Origin: Pseudomonadota bacterium
Lineage (GTDB): Bacteria; Desulfobacterota; Desulfobulbia; Desulfobulbales; Desulfocapsaceae
Assembly: GCA_018817385.1 (NCBI GenBank)
Contig: JAHIUA010000035.1
Location: 248,001-312,000 of the forward strand
Reading direction: 5' to 3'
Length of the DNA: 64,000 nucleotides
Part shown: positions 50,222-58,091 of the stretch, piece by piece
How the letters are laid out: the number at the start of each line of letters is the position of its first letter
Position numbering within the stretch: position 1 is the stretch's first letter
The notes under the pieces: model-generated
What the model saw: only the letters and a program-made list of their open reading frames with translations
Told to the model about the DNA's origin: nothing
Databases searched by the model: none
Made by a program: the position numbers and the translations under genes

Positions 50222-50419
50222 TTATCCGATGCCAATGCAGTCCAGGCATATATTCCATGCCTGTTCAAGTACGCGTTGAGGTTCCTGGACGTTAACCCCA
50301 AAGAGGAAAAGGGCAAGGAAGATAAGCAAAGGGAGAAATGTCAGCCAATGAATTCTTCGTTTTTCCGGTTTTTTCTTCATACGACTCCCGGAGTTATTGG
50401 CGTCTCTCTCATTGTTCAA
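50222..50419 (-). CDS. CD1871A-family CXXC motif membrane peptide
   Basis: 65 residues (or 52 from the second Met at 50380). A basic N-terminus is followed by one helix (LTFLPLLIFLALFLFG), then a short segment ending in NICLDCIGIG at the very C-terminus. The ICL(E/D)CIGIG ending is the hallmark of the small CXXC family named after CD1871A of Clostridioides difficile. Such genes typically neighbour 4Fe-4S NapH-like or thioredoxin-type genes, as here. The exposed C-terminal CXXC suggests a periplasmic thiol or metal site. The start overlaps the preceding gene by 11 bases. Confidence 0.8.
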   Translation of the reverse strand: MNNERDANNSGSRMKKKPEKRRIHWLTFLPLLIFLALFLFGVNVQEPQRVLEQAWNICLDCIGIG

Positions 50420-50711
50420 CTTTCCTCAATGTTACCGATGAAATTTTATCACCGATGTGGACATTTTTATCCCTTCTGTCATCGATGACGATATGGGTAA
50501 TTACTCTGATCGCCCCTTGATCAAAAGGGGTCTCGTAGATTTTCCCCACAAGCTGCAAAAGCTCTTGAACCTCCCCCTCAATAACTGTGCCCATGTCGTT
50601 CAGACGAAAGGTTGCCCCTTCCCTATCCAGACTTTTTTGGATTTCCGTGATATATTCGCCAACGCTGATATTCACTCCCATTGGAATCATGGTTAATTGG
50701 AGTAATGCCAA
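50409..50711 (-). CDS. MTH1187 family thiamine-binding-like protein
   Basis: 100 residues with the DUF77/MTH1187 pattern: a ferredoxin-like fold with LTMIPMGVNISVGEYI at the start and DMGTVIEGEV...L in the middle. Family members bind thiamine or a related ligand in the cytoplasm and are linked to HMP/thiamine uptake. It lies 50 bases after parB and overlaps the CXXC gene by 11 bases, so it may be the first gene of a separate three-gene unit or part of the par transcript. Confidence 0.88.
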   Translation of the reverse strand: MALLQLTMIPMGVNISVGEYITEIQKSLDREGATFRLNDMGTVIEGEVQELLQLVGKIYETPFDQGAIRVITHIVIDDRRDKNVHIGDKISSVTLRKVEQ

Positions 50712-50760
50712 TGCGTACCCTCCCTTTCTTGTATAGGTTGATCAGAATCAGGTCGCAGTG

Positions 50761-51627
50761 TCATTCACCTGCAATCAGGTCAATGACACGTTCGAGATCG
50801 TCAAGTGAATAATATTCGATTTCCAATTTTCCTCTGTTACCGTTTTGTATCAATTGGACCTTTGAGTTCAGTTTGTTTGTCATTCTGGTGATCAGTGCGT
50901 GGGAAAAAGAGGCCGGGATAGTATTATTCTCCCTGGGGGGGGGCGTCCTGCCACTTCTCCTGGTTTGCCGCATTCTACTGGTAAGTTTTTCTGCTTGACG
51001 TACTGATAAACCCTTGCTTACGATCTGATCTCTGGCCTCCTTCATGGCCGCATTGTCCTCCGAGAGGCGTAACAGGGCCCTGGCATGGCCTTCGCTGAGC
51101 TGGGACTGTAAAACATCATTTTTAATAAAATCAGGGAGTTGTAGGAGTCTGAGTCGGTTCGTTACAGTAGATCTCTTCTTTCCCACCTTTTGGGCGGCCT
51201 GTTCCTGGGTGTAAGAGAAGACTTCTATCAATTTTTCATAGGCTTCTGCCTCTTCAATGGGATTGAGATCTTTTCGTTGCACATTTTCAATGAGTGCGAG
51301 TTCCAGTAACTCATCATCACTCTTGATTTCTCTGAGGACAACGGGGACCGTCTGCAGGCCTATCTGTTTAGAGGCTCGCAAACGTCTTTCTCCAGCGATG
51401 AGACCATAGGTTCCGTCTGAGTTGGCCACTACAACCAGTGGCTGGATGATACCATTCACTGCTATGGAATCGGCAAGTTCTGCCAGACTCGCTTCGTCAA
51501 AATGACTCCGCGGCTGATATTGGTTAGGAACGATATTCCCTATTTCGCATTCAAAATATTTCTCTTCGACCTGTTCTTGATTGAATAACAGGTCAACCCC
51601 TCTGCCTAATCCTTTTTTTGCTGCCAT
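50761..51627 (-). CDS. parB: Chromosome-partitioning protein ParB
   Basis: 288 residues. It starts with the typical MAAKKGLGRGVDLLF and has the ParB/Srx CTP-binding part (GERRLRASKQIG), the ENVQRKDLNPIEEA box and the HTH QAAQKVGKKRSTVTNRL, which binds parS. A short C-terminal dimerisation domain follows (LERVIDLIAG). It loads at the parS site found at 52632-52647 and spreads as a CTP clamp. Its start is 9 bases after the parA stop. Confidence 0.96.
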   Translation of the reverse strand: MAAKKGLGRGVDLLFNQEQVEEKYFECEIGNIVPNQYQPRSHFDEASLAELADSIAVNGIIQPLVVVANSDGTYGLIAGERRLRASKQIGLQTVPVVLREIKSDDELLELALIENVQRKDLNPIEEAEAYEKLIEVFSYTQEQAAQKVGKKRSTVTNRLRLLQLPDFIKNDVLQSQLSEGHARALLRLSEDNAAMKEARDQIVSKGLSVRQAEKLTSRMRQTRRSGRTPPPRENNTIPASFSHALITRMTNKLNSKVQLIQNGNRGKLEIEYYSLDDLERVIDLIAGE

Positions 51628-51635
51628 TGTTATCT

Positions 51636-52409
51636 CTACCCCTGTCTTCGTATGAATTCGTTGGTCAAATTGATGTATGCCTTCGCCCCACTGCTCTTTA
51701 TATCATATTCGATAACGGATTGTCCGTGGCTGGGGCACTCACTCAATCGTACGTTCCGAGGAATAACGGTTTTGAATACCTGGTCGCCAAAATGCTTTTG
51801 GATTTCTTCGGCGACCTGAAAAGTGAGCCGGTTTCGTTTATCGAACATGGTAAGGAGGAGACCTTCTATGAAGAGCTCTTTATTGAGGGACTTCTTGACT
51901 GAGCGGATGGTGGAGATCAACTGGGACAGTCCTTCCAGGGCAAAATATTCGCACTGCATAGGAATAAGTACTGAATTTGCTGCCGTAAGACTGTTAACAG
52001 TCAATAGACCCAAAGATGGAGGGCAGTCTATGATAATATATTCAAAGTCATTCTGGACTGGTGCTAACATTTTTTTGAGAACGTACTCCCTCTCTTTTCT
52101 CGGAAAGAGCTCCATTTCTGCCGCTGCCAGATCTATGGAGGATGGGACTACTGTTAATTTCCATTTGGACTCAGGGATTACAAAAACATCCGCCAGAGGA
52201 ATGTCCCCGGTGTAACTATGGTAGAGGTGATTGCTCACTTCTCTGGGGTTGACGCCTATCCCTGAGGATGCATTTCCCTGAGGGTCAGAGTCAACCAAAA
52301 GAACTCTTTTCTTTTTCCGGGCCAAGGCGGAAGCCAGACTGATTGCCGAAGTCGTCTTCCCCACCCCACCCTTTTGATTTGCGACGGCGATAACTTTTCC
52401 TTTACTCAT
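51636..52409 (-). CDS. parA: Chromosome-partitioning ATPase ParA
   Basis: 257 residues from the ATG at 52407-52409, preceded by GGGAGGTGAG; the 12-residue longer form lacks a ribosome site. The deviant Walker A is KGGVGKTTSA, with the DSDPQGNASSG Walker A' and IIIDCPPSLG for Walker B. This is a Soj/ParA of the chromosomal type that moves ParB-parS complexes. It is divergent from nadB, with parS in the shared intergenic region. Confidence 0.96.
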   Translation of the reverse strand: MSKGKVIAVANQKGGVGKTTSAISLASALARKKKRVLLVDSDPQGNASSGIGVNPREVSNHLYHSYTGDIPLADVFVIPESKWKLTVVPSSIDLAAAEMELFPRKEREYVLKKMLAPVQNDFEYIIIDCPPSLGLLTVNSLTAANSVLIPMQCEYFALEGLSQLISTIRSVKKSLNKELFIEGLLLTMFDKRNRLTFQVAEEIQKHFGDQVFKTVIPRNVRLSECPSHGQSVIEYDIKSSGAKAYINLTNEFIRRQG

Positions 52410-52631
52410 CTCACCTCCCGGTTCCAGCACTGAAAATCGACACAATGTTTATTGATTACTCTATGTATCCCATTTTTTCTTATCGCACAAGATTTTTGCC
52501 TCTATTTACCATTTTCAACACCTGTTTTCCCAGTTATTTCTTTTATGGTATTCATTCTCTTGCCTTTAGTGTTGTGCAGCGCTACACTATCCCATGTGAT
52601 TTTTGTCTTTTTAACGATTGTCTTACTGCTA

Positions 52632-52647
52632 TGTTTCACGTGAAACA
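52632..52647. promoter_or_regulatory. parS centromere site
   Basis: TGTTTCACGTGAAACA is a perfect 16-bp palindrome matching the ParB-binding parS consensus, and symmetry extends to 22 bp (52629-52650). It lies 17 bases before the nadB ATG and 220 bases from parA. I found no second copy in the window by eye. Confidence 0.93.
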
Positions 52648-52663
52648 TAGAGAGGAATATATA

Positions 52664-54304
52664 ATGGAAAGTGATTTTTTGGTCATTGGGAGTGGTATTG
52701 CAGGGTTGTCGTTTGCCTTGAAGTGTGCAGAGTTGGGTTCGGTGGTTGTGGTCACTAAAAAAAGAGATGTGGATACTGCAACGAATCTTGCCCAGGGAGG
52801 AATAGCGGCGGTACTGGAACGGGAGGACAGTGTCGGGTCTCATGTGGAGGATACCCTTATCTCTGGGGCGGGTTTGTGTGATGAAGAGGTGGTTCGTCTG
52901 GTGGTAGAGGGTGGGCCGGCTAGGGTAAAGGAACTGGTTCGGCTTGGTGTTGATTTTGTAAGAGATAAGAAAAATTCTTCTGGGTATTCATTGGGAAGGG
53001 AGGGGGGGCATAGCCATCGTCGTGTCGCCCACTCGTATGACTTGACGGGGAGAGAGATAGAACGGGCGTTGCTGGAAAAAGCAAGGGCCAGTGACAATAT
53101 TACCCTATTGGAAGAACATATTGCTGTCGATTTGTTGGTGGTGGAAGAGTCGCTCGGTGTGTGGGGTGAAGGTGGAAAGGAGAGGTGTGTCGGTGCGTAT
53201 GTGATGGATGGGGGAGGGGTTGAAACCTACCGCGCCAGGGTAACAGCCCTGTGTAGTGGTGGTGTGGGGAAGGTCTACCTCTATACGACAAACCCGGATA
53301 TTGCCACGGGAGATGGGATGGCAATGGCTTTTCGGGCTGGAGCTGAAATGGAAAACATGGAGTTTGTTCAGTTCCATCCAACGTGTCTGTATCATCCTTT
53401 GGAGAAGAATTTTCTCATTTCAGAGGCGGTGCGAGGGGAAGGCGGGATATTGATTGGTGCTGATGGGATTCCCTTTATGAGCAAATACGATTCGAGAAAA
53501 GATTTGGCGACAAGGGATACTGTGGCGAGGGCCATAGATAAAGAGTTGAAAGAAAGTGGCGCGGATTGTGTGTTTCTTGATATAACTCAACTTGATAGTG
53601 AGTATGTCAAAAAGCGCTTCCCTACGATATACCAAAGGTGTCTGAGGCGGGGAATCGATATCACAAAACAACCTATCCCTGTGGTACCAGCAGCCCATTA
53701 TATGTGTGGAGGGGTAAAGACGGATAATCAGGGCAGGACCTCCATTCCGGGTTTGATAGCATTAGGGGAAACGGCTTGCACAGGACTCCATGGTGGAAAC
53801 AGGTTGGCCAGTAATAGCCTTTTGGAGGCCGTGGTCTTTGCAGACCGGGCAGCAGAGTATTGTCGTTCTCTGTGGTCGGTGCTCAAAGAGATTGGACTGC
53901 CGGTTGTGGACGAATGGCAAAGTGGTGATGCCAGGAAGTTGGGTGAAGAGATTTTGATAAATCATAACTGGGATATGATTCGGCGAACAATGTGGAATTA
54001 TGTCGGGATTGTTCGTTCGATGAAAAGGTTGCGATTGGCGAAAAAAAGAATGGTCGCAATTTATGATGAAATCGACCAGCATTATAGAGATTATATTATA
54101 ACACCGAATATGGTTGAACTGCGAAATATTGCCTTGATAGCATTGCTAATTATTCAGTCGGCAATGCAACGTAAGGAGTCGCGAGGTCTGCATTATGTTA
54201 TTGATTATCCAGATCAACGTAAAGAGAAAAAGCAGACATGCTTTGCAAAAAAGAAGGGTGGAGAAAAGTGGGAGATAGAGTTGAGCGAGGAGAAAAGCAA
54301 ATGA
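52664..54304 (+). CDS. nadB: L-aspartate oxidase
   Basis: 546 residues from the ATG at 52664-52666 (MESDFLVIGSGIAGLSF) with an AGAGGAA site. The open frame continues upstream through parS, but that part is not protein-like and is rejected. The FAD-binding Rossmann motif is VIGSGIAGLSFALK, followed by TNLAQGGIAAV, GGHSHRRVAHSYDLTG, MEFVQFHPT and HYMCGGVKTD with the active-site region. NadB oxidises aspartate to iminoaspartate, the first step of NAD synthesis; anaerobes can use fumarate as acceptor. No nadA or nadC is next to it. The stop overlaps the ACT gene start. Confidence 0.96.
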   Translation: MESDFLVIGSGIAGLSFALKCAELGSVVVVTKKRDVDTATNLAQGGIAAVLEREDSVGSHVEDTLISGAGLCDEEVVRLVVEGGPARVKELVRLGVDFVRDKKNSSGYSLGREGGHSHRRVAHSYDLTGREIERALLEKARASDNITLLEEHIAVDLLVVEESLGVWGEGGKERCVGAYVMDGGGVETYRARVTALCSGGVGKVYLYTTNPDIATGDGMAMAFRAGAEMENMEFVQFHPTCLYHPLEKNFLISEAVRGEGGILIGADGIPFMSKYDSRKDLATRDTVARAIDKELKESGADCVFLDITQLDSEYVKKRFPTIYQRCLRRGIDITKQPIPVVPAAHYMCGGVKTDNQGRTSIPGLIALGETACTGLHGGNRLASNSLLEAVVFADRAAEYCRSLWSVLKEIGLPVVDEWQSGDARKLGEEILINHNWDMIRRTMWNYVGIVRSMKRLRLAKKRMVAIYDEIDQHYRDYIITPNMVELRNIALIALLIIQSAMQRKESRGLHYVIDYPDQRKEKKQTCFAKKKGGEKWEIELSEEKSK

Positions 54305-54879
54305 AAAAACAGTTTGTCATATCGGTAATGTCGAAGGATCGTCCAGGGATTGTCGCGGACATTACCGGCACTATTTTGGATCTTGATGGAGACCTTGCAG
54401 ATTTGAATCAATCGGTATTGGGTGGGTTTTTTACCATGATTCTGATTGCCGAGTTTGATGCCAAGGTAACACCAGAGGACGTTTTTGCCGGGTTTTCCCA
54501 TATCCAATCTGAGACCAGAATAGAAGCGAATATCAAAGAGTTGACAGTTCCCCTTGAAACATTTAAGGCGGAATTGCCCAAGGAAACGTTTGTGGTCACG
54601 GGTCAGGGAGAAAATCGCAAAGGGCTGGTGAAAATAATGGGTGATTTTTTTAATTATAGGAATATCAATATTTTAGACCTGGTTACGACCCGGGATGAGC
54701 AGCTCTATACCATGATTTTCCAGGTGGATCTCAGCAGTATAGATTCGGTAGAAGATTTAAGGAGTGAGTTAGCAGCGTTGGCCGAGAGGGAACAGCTAGC
54801 GCTGGTTCTTCAACATAATGATATATTCCGGGCGACCCACGAGATTGGAACGCCTTTTGATCAAGATATAAGGGAGTAG
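54301..54879 (+). CDS. Two-ACT-domain regulatory protein (GcvR-like)
   Basis: 192 residues from the ATG at 54301, which overlaps the nadB TGA and has GGAG 8 bases ahead. Two ACT domains are visible: VISVMSKDRPGIVADITGTI near residue 6 and VTGQGENRKGLVKIMGDFF near residue 100. ACT pairs bind amino acids; GcvR-type proteins act as regulators. A small ACT protein next to a UPF0210 gene is a conserved gene pair in many bacteria. Translation is coupled to nadB. Confidence 0.88.
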   Translation: MKKQFVISVMSKDRPGIVADITGTILDLDGDLADLNQSVLGGFFTMILIAEFDAKVTPEDVFAGFSHIQSETRIEANIKELTVPLETFKAELPKETFVVTGQGENRKGLVKIMGDFFNYRNINILDLVTTRDEQLYTMIFQVDLSSIDSVEDLRSELAALAEREQLALVLQHNDIFRATHEIGTPFDQDIRE

Positions 54880-54883
54880 AGAA

Positions 54884-56263
54884 ATGCTTCGTTCCGACCA
54901 AATAATGGCAACGGTGGAAATGATCCAGAAGGAGAATCTGGATGTGCGAACAGTGACCATGGGCATCAACCTTCTTGATTGTCGTCGCGATACCGTTAAA
55001 GACACCTGTGACAGGGTGGAAGCAAAAATTGCCGAAAAATCCGATAAGTTCGTAGAAACATGCAATAAAGTTAGTATGAAATACGGTATTCCGGTGGTCA
55101 ATAAGCGAATATCTGTTACTCCAGCATCTTTTGTTGGGGCAGGGTTTAAGATTCACGATTTTGTGGCCTTGGCCAAGAGTCTGGATCGAGCGGCAGAAAA
55201 TGCCGGGGTGGATATTCTGGGTGGATTTTCGGCCCAGGTCGAGAAAGGAATAACTGATACAGATAGAGAGTTTATAGCCTCAATTCCACAGTCCTTGGAG
55301 GAGACAGAGAGACTCTGTGCCTCAATCAATGTTGGTTCGAGTCAGAAAGGAATCAATATGGAGGCTGTGGCCATGATGGGAAAGACCATTAAGGATTTGG
55401 CCGAGAGGACCAGCGCTAATGGAGGATTCGGAGCTGCCAAATTTGTTGTTTTTTGTAATCAGCCTGGAGACAACCCTTTTATGGCTGGAGCAATTCATGG
55501 CCTTGAGGAGGCAGAGGTGGTTTTGAATGTAGGCGTGTCAGGGCCGGGGGTTATTGCCAGATCGCTTGAAAAAACCATCAAAAAAAGGGGAAAAGAAAAC
55601 CTCAAACTTGATGATATTGCAGAAGAAATCAAACAGATCACCTTCCGGGTGACTAGGTGTGGTGAATTGATAGGGCGACAGGTTTCCCAAGAGTTGGGAG
55701 TGGAGTTTGGTGTCATTGACCTCTCGCTGGCTCCTACGCCGAAAATTGGCGATTCTGTAGGAGAGATTCTCCAGATCCTCGGTGTCGATGTGGTCGGAGC
55801 ACCAGGTTCAACAGCCATTCTGGCTTTACTTAACGATGCCGTGAAAAAGGGTGGTATTTTTGCCAGTAAGGCCGTTGGCGGTCTGAGTGGCGCTTTTATC
55901 CCGGTGATGGAAGATGCAGTCCTTGCCGACGCTGTTGGCAAGGGAGCATTGACCCTTGAAAAATTGGAGGCCATGACCTGTGTATGCTCCGTAGGGCTCG
56001 ATATGATACCGATACCAGGGGATGTGGGGGCGGACACGATATCGGCCATTATAGCCGATGAAATGGCCCTGGGAATGATCAATCAAAAGACAACTGCGGT
56101 AAGGCTTATCCCGGTTCCAGGAAAAACTGTCGGTGAAATGGTAAGTTTTGGCGGATTGTTCGGGGCCAGCCCAATTATGGAGGTGCGTAATGTCAATAAG
56201 TCTGGAAGATTTATTGCGTGGGGAGGGAGAATACCAGCGCCGATTCATAGTTTCAAAAACTGA
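54884..56263 (+). CDS. PFL/UPF0210 (DUF711) family protein
   Basis: 459 residues, the full family length. The start LDVRTVTMGINLLDCRRDT, the mid segment FGAAKFVVFCNQPGDNPFMAG and GVDVVGAPGSTAILALLND are typical of UPF0210, a pyruvate-formate-lyase-like fold without an evident glycyl-radical site. Function is unknown; the constant link to ACT proteins suggests amino-acid-related metabolism. GGGAGTAGAG precedes the ATG, 4 bases after the ACT gene. Confidence 0.92.
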   Translation: MLRSDQIMATVEMIQKENLDVRTVTMGINLLDCRRDTVKDTCDRVEAKIAEKSDKFVETCNKVSMKYGIPVVNKRISVTPASFVGAGFKIHDFVALAKSLDRAAENAGVDILGGFSAQVEKGITDTDREFIASIPQSLEETERLCASINVGSSQKGINMEAVAMMGKTIKDLAERTSANGGFGAAKFVVFCNQPGDNPFMAGAIHGLEEAEVVLNVGVSGPGVIARSLEKTIKKRGKENLKLDDIAEEIKQITFRVTRCGELIGRQVSQELGVEFGVIDLSLAPTPKIGDSVGEILQILGVDVVGAPGSTAILALLNDAVKKGGIFASKAVGGLSGAFIPVMEDAVLADAVGKGALTLEKLEAMTCVCSVGLDMIPIPGDVGADTISAIIADEMALGMINQKTTAVRLIPVPGKTVGEMVSFGGLFGASPIMEVRNVNKSGRFIAWGGRIPAPIHSFKN

Positions 56264-56300
56264 TCTGATGAATATTTTTTCTAACACAAAAGGGGAACCT

Positions 56301-56534
56301 ATGGTTTTGCAGCGATGGTTTATGCTCGTCTCTGTGGTATTGGTTTTGTTTATTTCTTCGTGTTCAAGCCCTGAAAATGAGGAAGAGAAGGGTGCTATTG
56401 AACAGAAAACTGAGGTAATAGCTGCTGAAGCTGTGAGCAAGATAACAACCCCAATAGATAAGGCAAAGCTAGCAAAAGAACTGCACGAATTTCACAACCC
56501 TGAGATTCAGGAATCAAAAGAGATAAAAGAATAG
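56301..56534 (+). CDS. Small putative lipoprotein
   Basis: 77 residues from an ATG with AAGGGGAAC ahead. The signal is a short hydrophobic helix (FMLVSVVLVLFISS) ending in a lipobox with C21, then a charged Glu/Lys-rich mature part of about 55 residues ending HNPEIQESKEIKE. I do not recognise it. A frame continuing further upstream overlaps the UPF0210 gene and is unlikely to be translated. It probably shares the UPF0210 transcript, and a strong terminator lies 55 bases downstream. Confidence 0.6.
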   Translation: MVLQRWFMLVSVVLVLFISSCSSPENEEEKGAIEQKTEVIAAEAVSKITTPIDKAKLAKELHEFHNPEIQESKEIKE

Positions 56535-56589
56535 GCAGTCTCTTCGTGGTTGGATAAAAAAACAATTCTCTCTAAAAGCATCGAATCCT

Positions 56590-56628
56590 AAAAGGGCCTG
56601 TAACGAAAAATTCGTAACAGGCCCTTTT
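56590..56628 (+). terminator. Strong terminator of the nadB-ACT-UPF0210 operon
   Basis: AAAAGGGCCTGT pairs with ACAGGCCCTTTT; inside it, after an A-A mismatch, ACGAA pairs with TTCGT, with an AAA loop. Symmetric A/T ends allow either direction. Confidence 0.92.
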
Positions 56629-57329
56629 CAATAGGAATCCACAACCTGGAGTGGCGTCTTCTTTTACTTAGTAACGAACCGTTCAGGGATCAAAATGATA
56701 GGGCGGCTCAGATCAGTGACAGGATTCTATCTTTTGGCCACACTTCATAAAATTGCCTTCTAGTGAACACTCCTGGTTATGAAAAAAATATAAACCGAGT
56801 AATAACAAATAGATGCAGAGTATCTGCTTTTTTTAGGCCTCGATCCTGAACACAAATGCTCATTTTTCAAGCTACCTTTGAGTCGATCGAGGAACGGCGC
56901 TCAGGGTTGGATTTTTGAGCGCTGTTGAATTAAGTGATCCTAAAATGTATCATGAGTAAAGACAGAGGGAAAAACAGCCTGGCAAAAAGCTATTTGTTCT
57001 TAAACTGTACGTGCTGGGTATCTGCATTACCAATGTTACGCTCGAGCGAAATTGTATGAAAACGGTGTGCTATGGATAAGGGCGTCCAGGAAGAACGTAG
57101 TTTTATGCCCTCTTGAAAGAATATTGATCGATGAGGGAAATAAAACCCTCCGCCTGGAACTGAAAGAGAGGAAGGGGTTCGTGTTAAAAAATGAAAGCAT
57201 TTTGAAAACGTTGCCGCAGGATGATTCACTTTTTGTTTTGGCCGTCCTGATTTGTTTGGCCTGCGTACCTTTAAGAATAGTGCTTCATACCAAAAACGAC
57301 GAGTTGAAACGTTGGGGCATACGCGCCAT
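56629..57329. other. 701-base region with a possible gene remnant
   Basis: No gene is called with confidence. An 8-bp inverted repeat CCTCGATC/GATCGAGG lies at 56838-56892. A plus frame at 57052-57333 (93 codons) reads like part of a LytTR DNA-binding domain (VVLCPLERILIDEGNKTL, then FVLKNESILKTLP). It has no clear ribosome site and its end does not look like the rest of that fold, so it may be a frameshifted remnant. It runs straight into the phosphoesterase gene. Confidence 0.35.
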
Positions 57330-58088
57330 ATGAACAAGGAAAGGCGTCCTGAAAAAATCGCAATTATTTCTGATCTTCATGCCAATATAGAGGCCTTACA
57401 CGAGGTTCTTGCAGATATCGCAGGACTTAAAATTGCAAAAATTATTTGTCTTGGCGATTTGGTGGGGTATGGACCTGATCCTGAAAAAACAGCCAGACGC
57501 ATTTGGGACCTCCATATTCCTGTGGTCATGGGAAACCATGAACTGGCCCTGGCCGGAGGCAACTACCTCCGCCGCTTAAACGAGTCCACCCAGGAATCAC
57601 TGGCCATCACCGAAAAACTTCTTTCGGCTCCTGTTCGTCGTTATTTACTCTCATTGCCACCGACACTGGTGAAAGACGGTGTTCGTTTTGTCCATGGTTG
57701 TCCGCCTGATTCCATTGAAACCTATCTTTTTCATCCCGAGGCTTCCCGTCTCAGACGAATTTTTTCCATGTTTGCTGAAGGACTCTGTTTTTTTGGCCAT
57801 ACCCATCAACTTGAACTCTTTGAATATGATCCGGTCAGTACCAGGGTCTTGTTTACGGAACTTGAACCGGGTTTCTTTCCATTGAGAAGGGAAAAACGGT
57901 ATCTTATCAATGCCGGGAGTGTCGGCCAACCTCGGGATGGGATAAATAATTTTGCCAAATACGTGGTCTATGATCAAGAAAAGAGGCAGATAGAGGTTCG
58001 AGCAGTAGCTTACAATGCGGAAAAGACTGCCCGAAAAATTATTAACTTAGGCTTTCCGGAATTTAATGCCCTGCGGCTATTGCGGTAA
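57330..58088 (+). CDS. Metallophosphoesterase (calcineurin-like, YfcE/MJ0936 type)
   Basis: 252 residues from the ATG at 57330 (MNKERRPEKIAIISDLH); the open frame upstream is not family-like. Motifs are IISDLHANIEAL, CLGDLVGYGPDP, VVMGNHELAL and CFFGHTHQLE near residue 160, the four metal-site blocks. Such enzymes hydrolyse phosphodiesters or phosphoprotein bonds with a dinuclear metal. The Ser/Thr kinase starts 3 bases after its stop, which makes a kinase-phosphatase pairing possible. No clear Shine-Dalgarno precedes the ATG. Confidence 0.88.
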   Translation: MNKERRPEKIAIISDLHANIEALHEVLADIAGLKIAKIICLGDLVGYGPDPEKTARRIWDLHIPVVMGNHELALAGGNYLRRLNESTQESLAITEKLLSAPVRRYLLSLPPTLVKDGVRFVHGCPPDSIETYLFHPEASRLRRIFSMFAEGLCFFGHTHQLELFEYDPVSTRVLFTELEPGFFPLRREKRYLINAGSVGQPRDGINNFAKYVVYDQEKRQIEVRAVAYNAEKTARKIINLGFPEFNALRLLR

Positions 58089-58091
58089 ACT

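Noticed and set aside
49294-50316. Long form of the ferredoxin-like protein starting at 50316
   Set aside because: The extra 39 residues overlap the CD1871A-type gene, which is well supported by its NICLDCIGIG end; the ATG at 50199 leaves a 22-base gap.
52445-52663. N-terminal extension of the nadB frame
   Set aside because: The extension runs through parS and gives hydrophobic, non-family residues; the ATG at 52664 starts exactly at the FAD-binding strand and has AGAGGAA.
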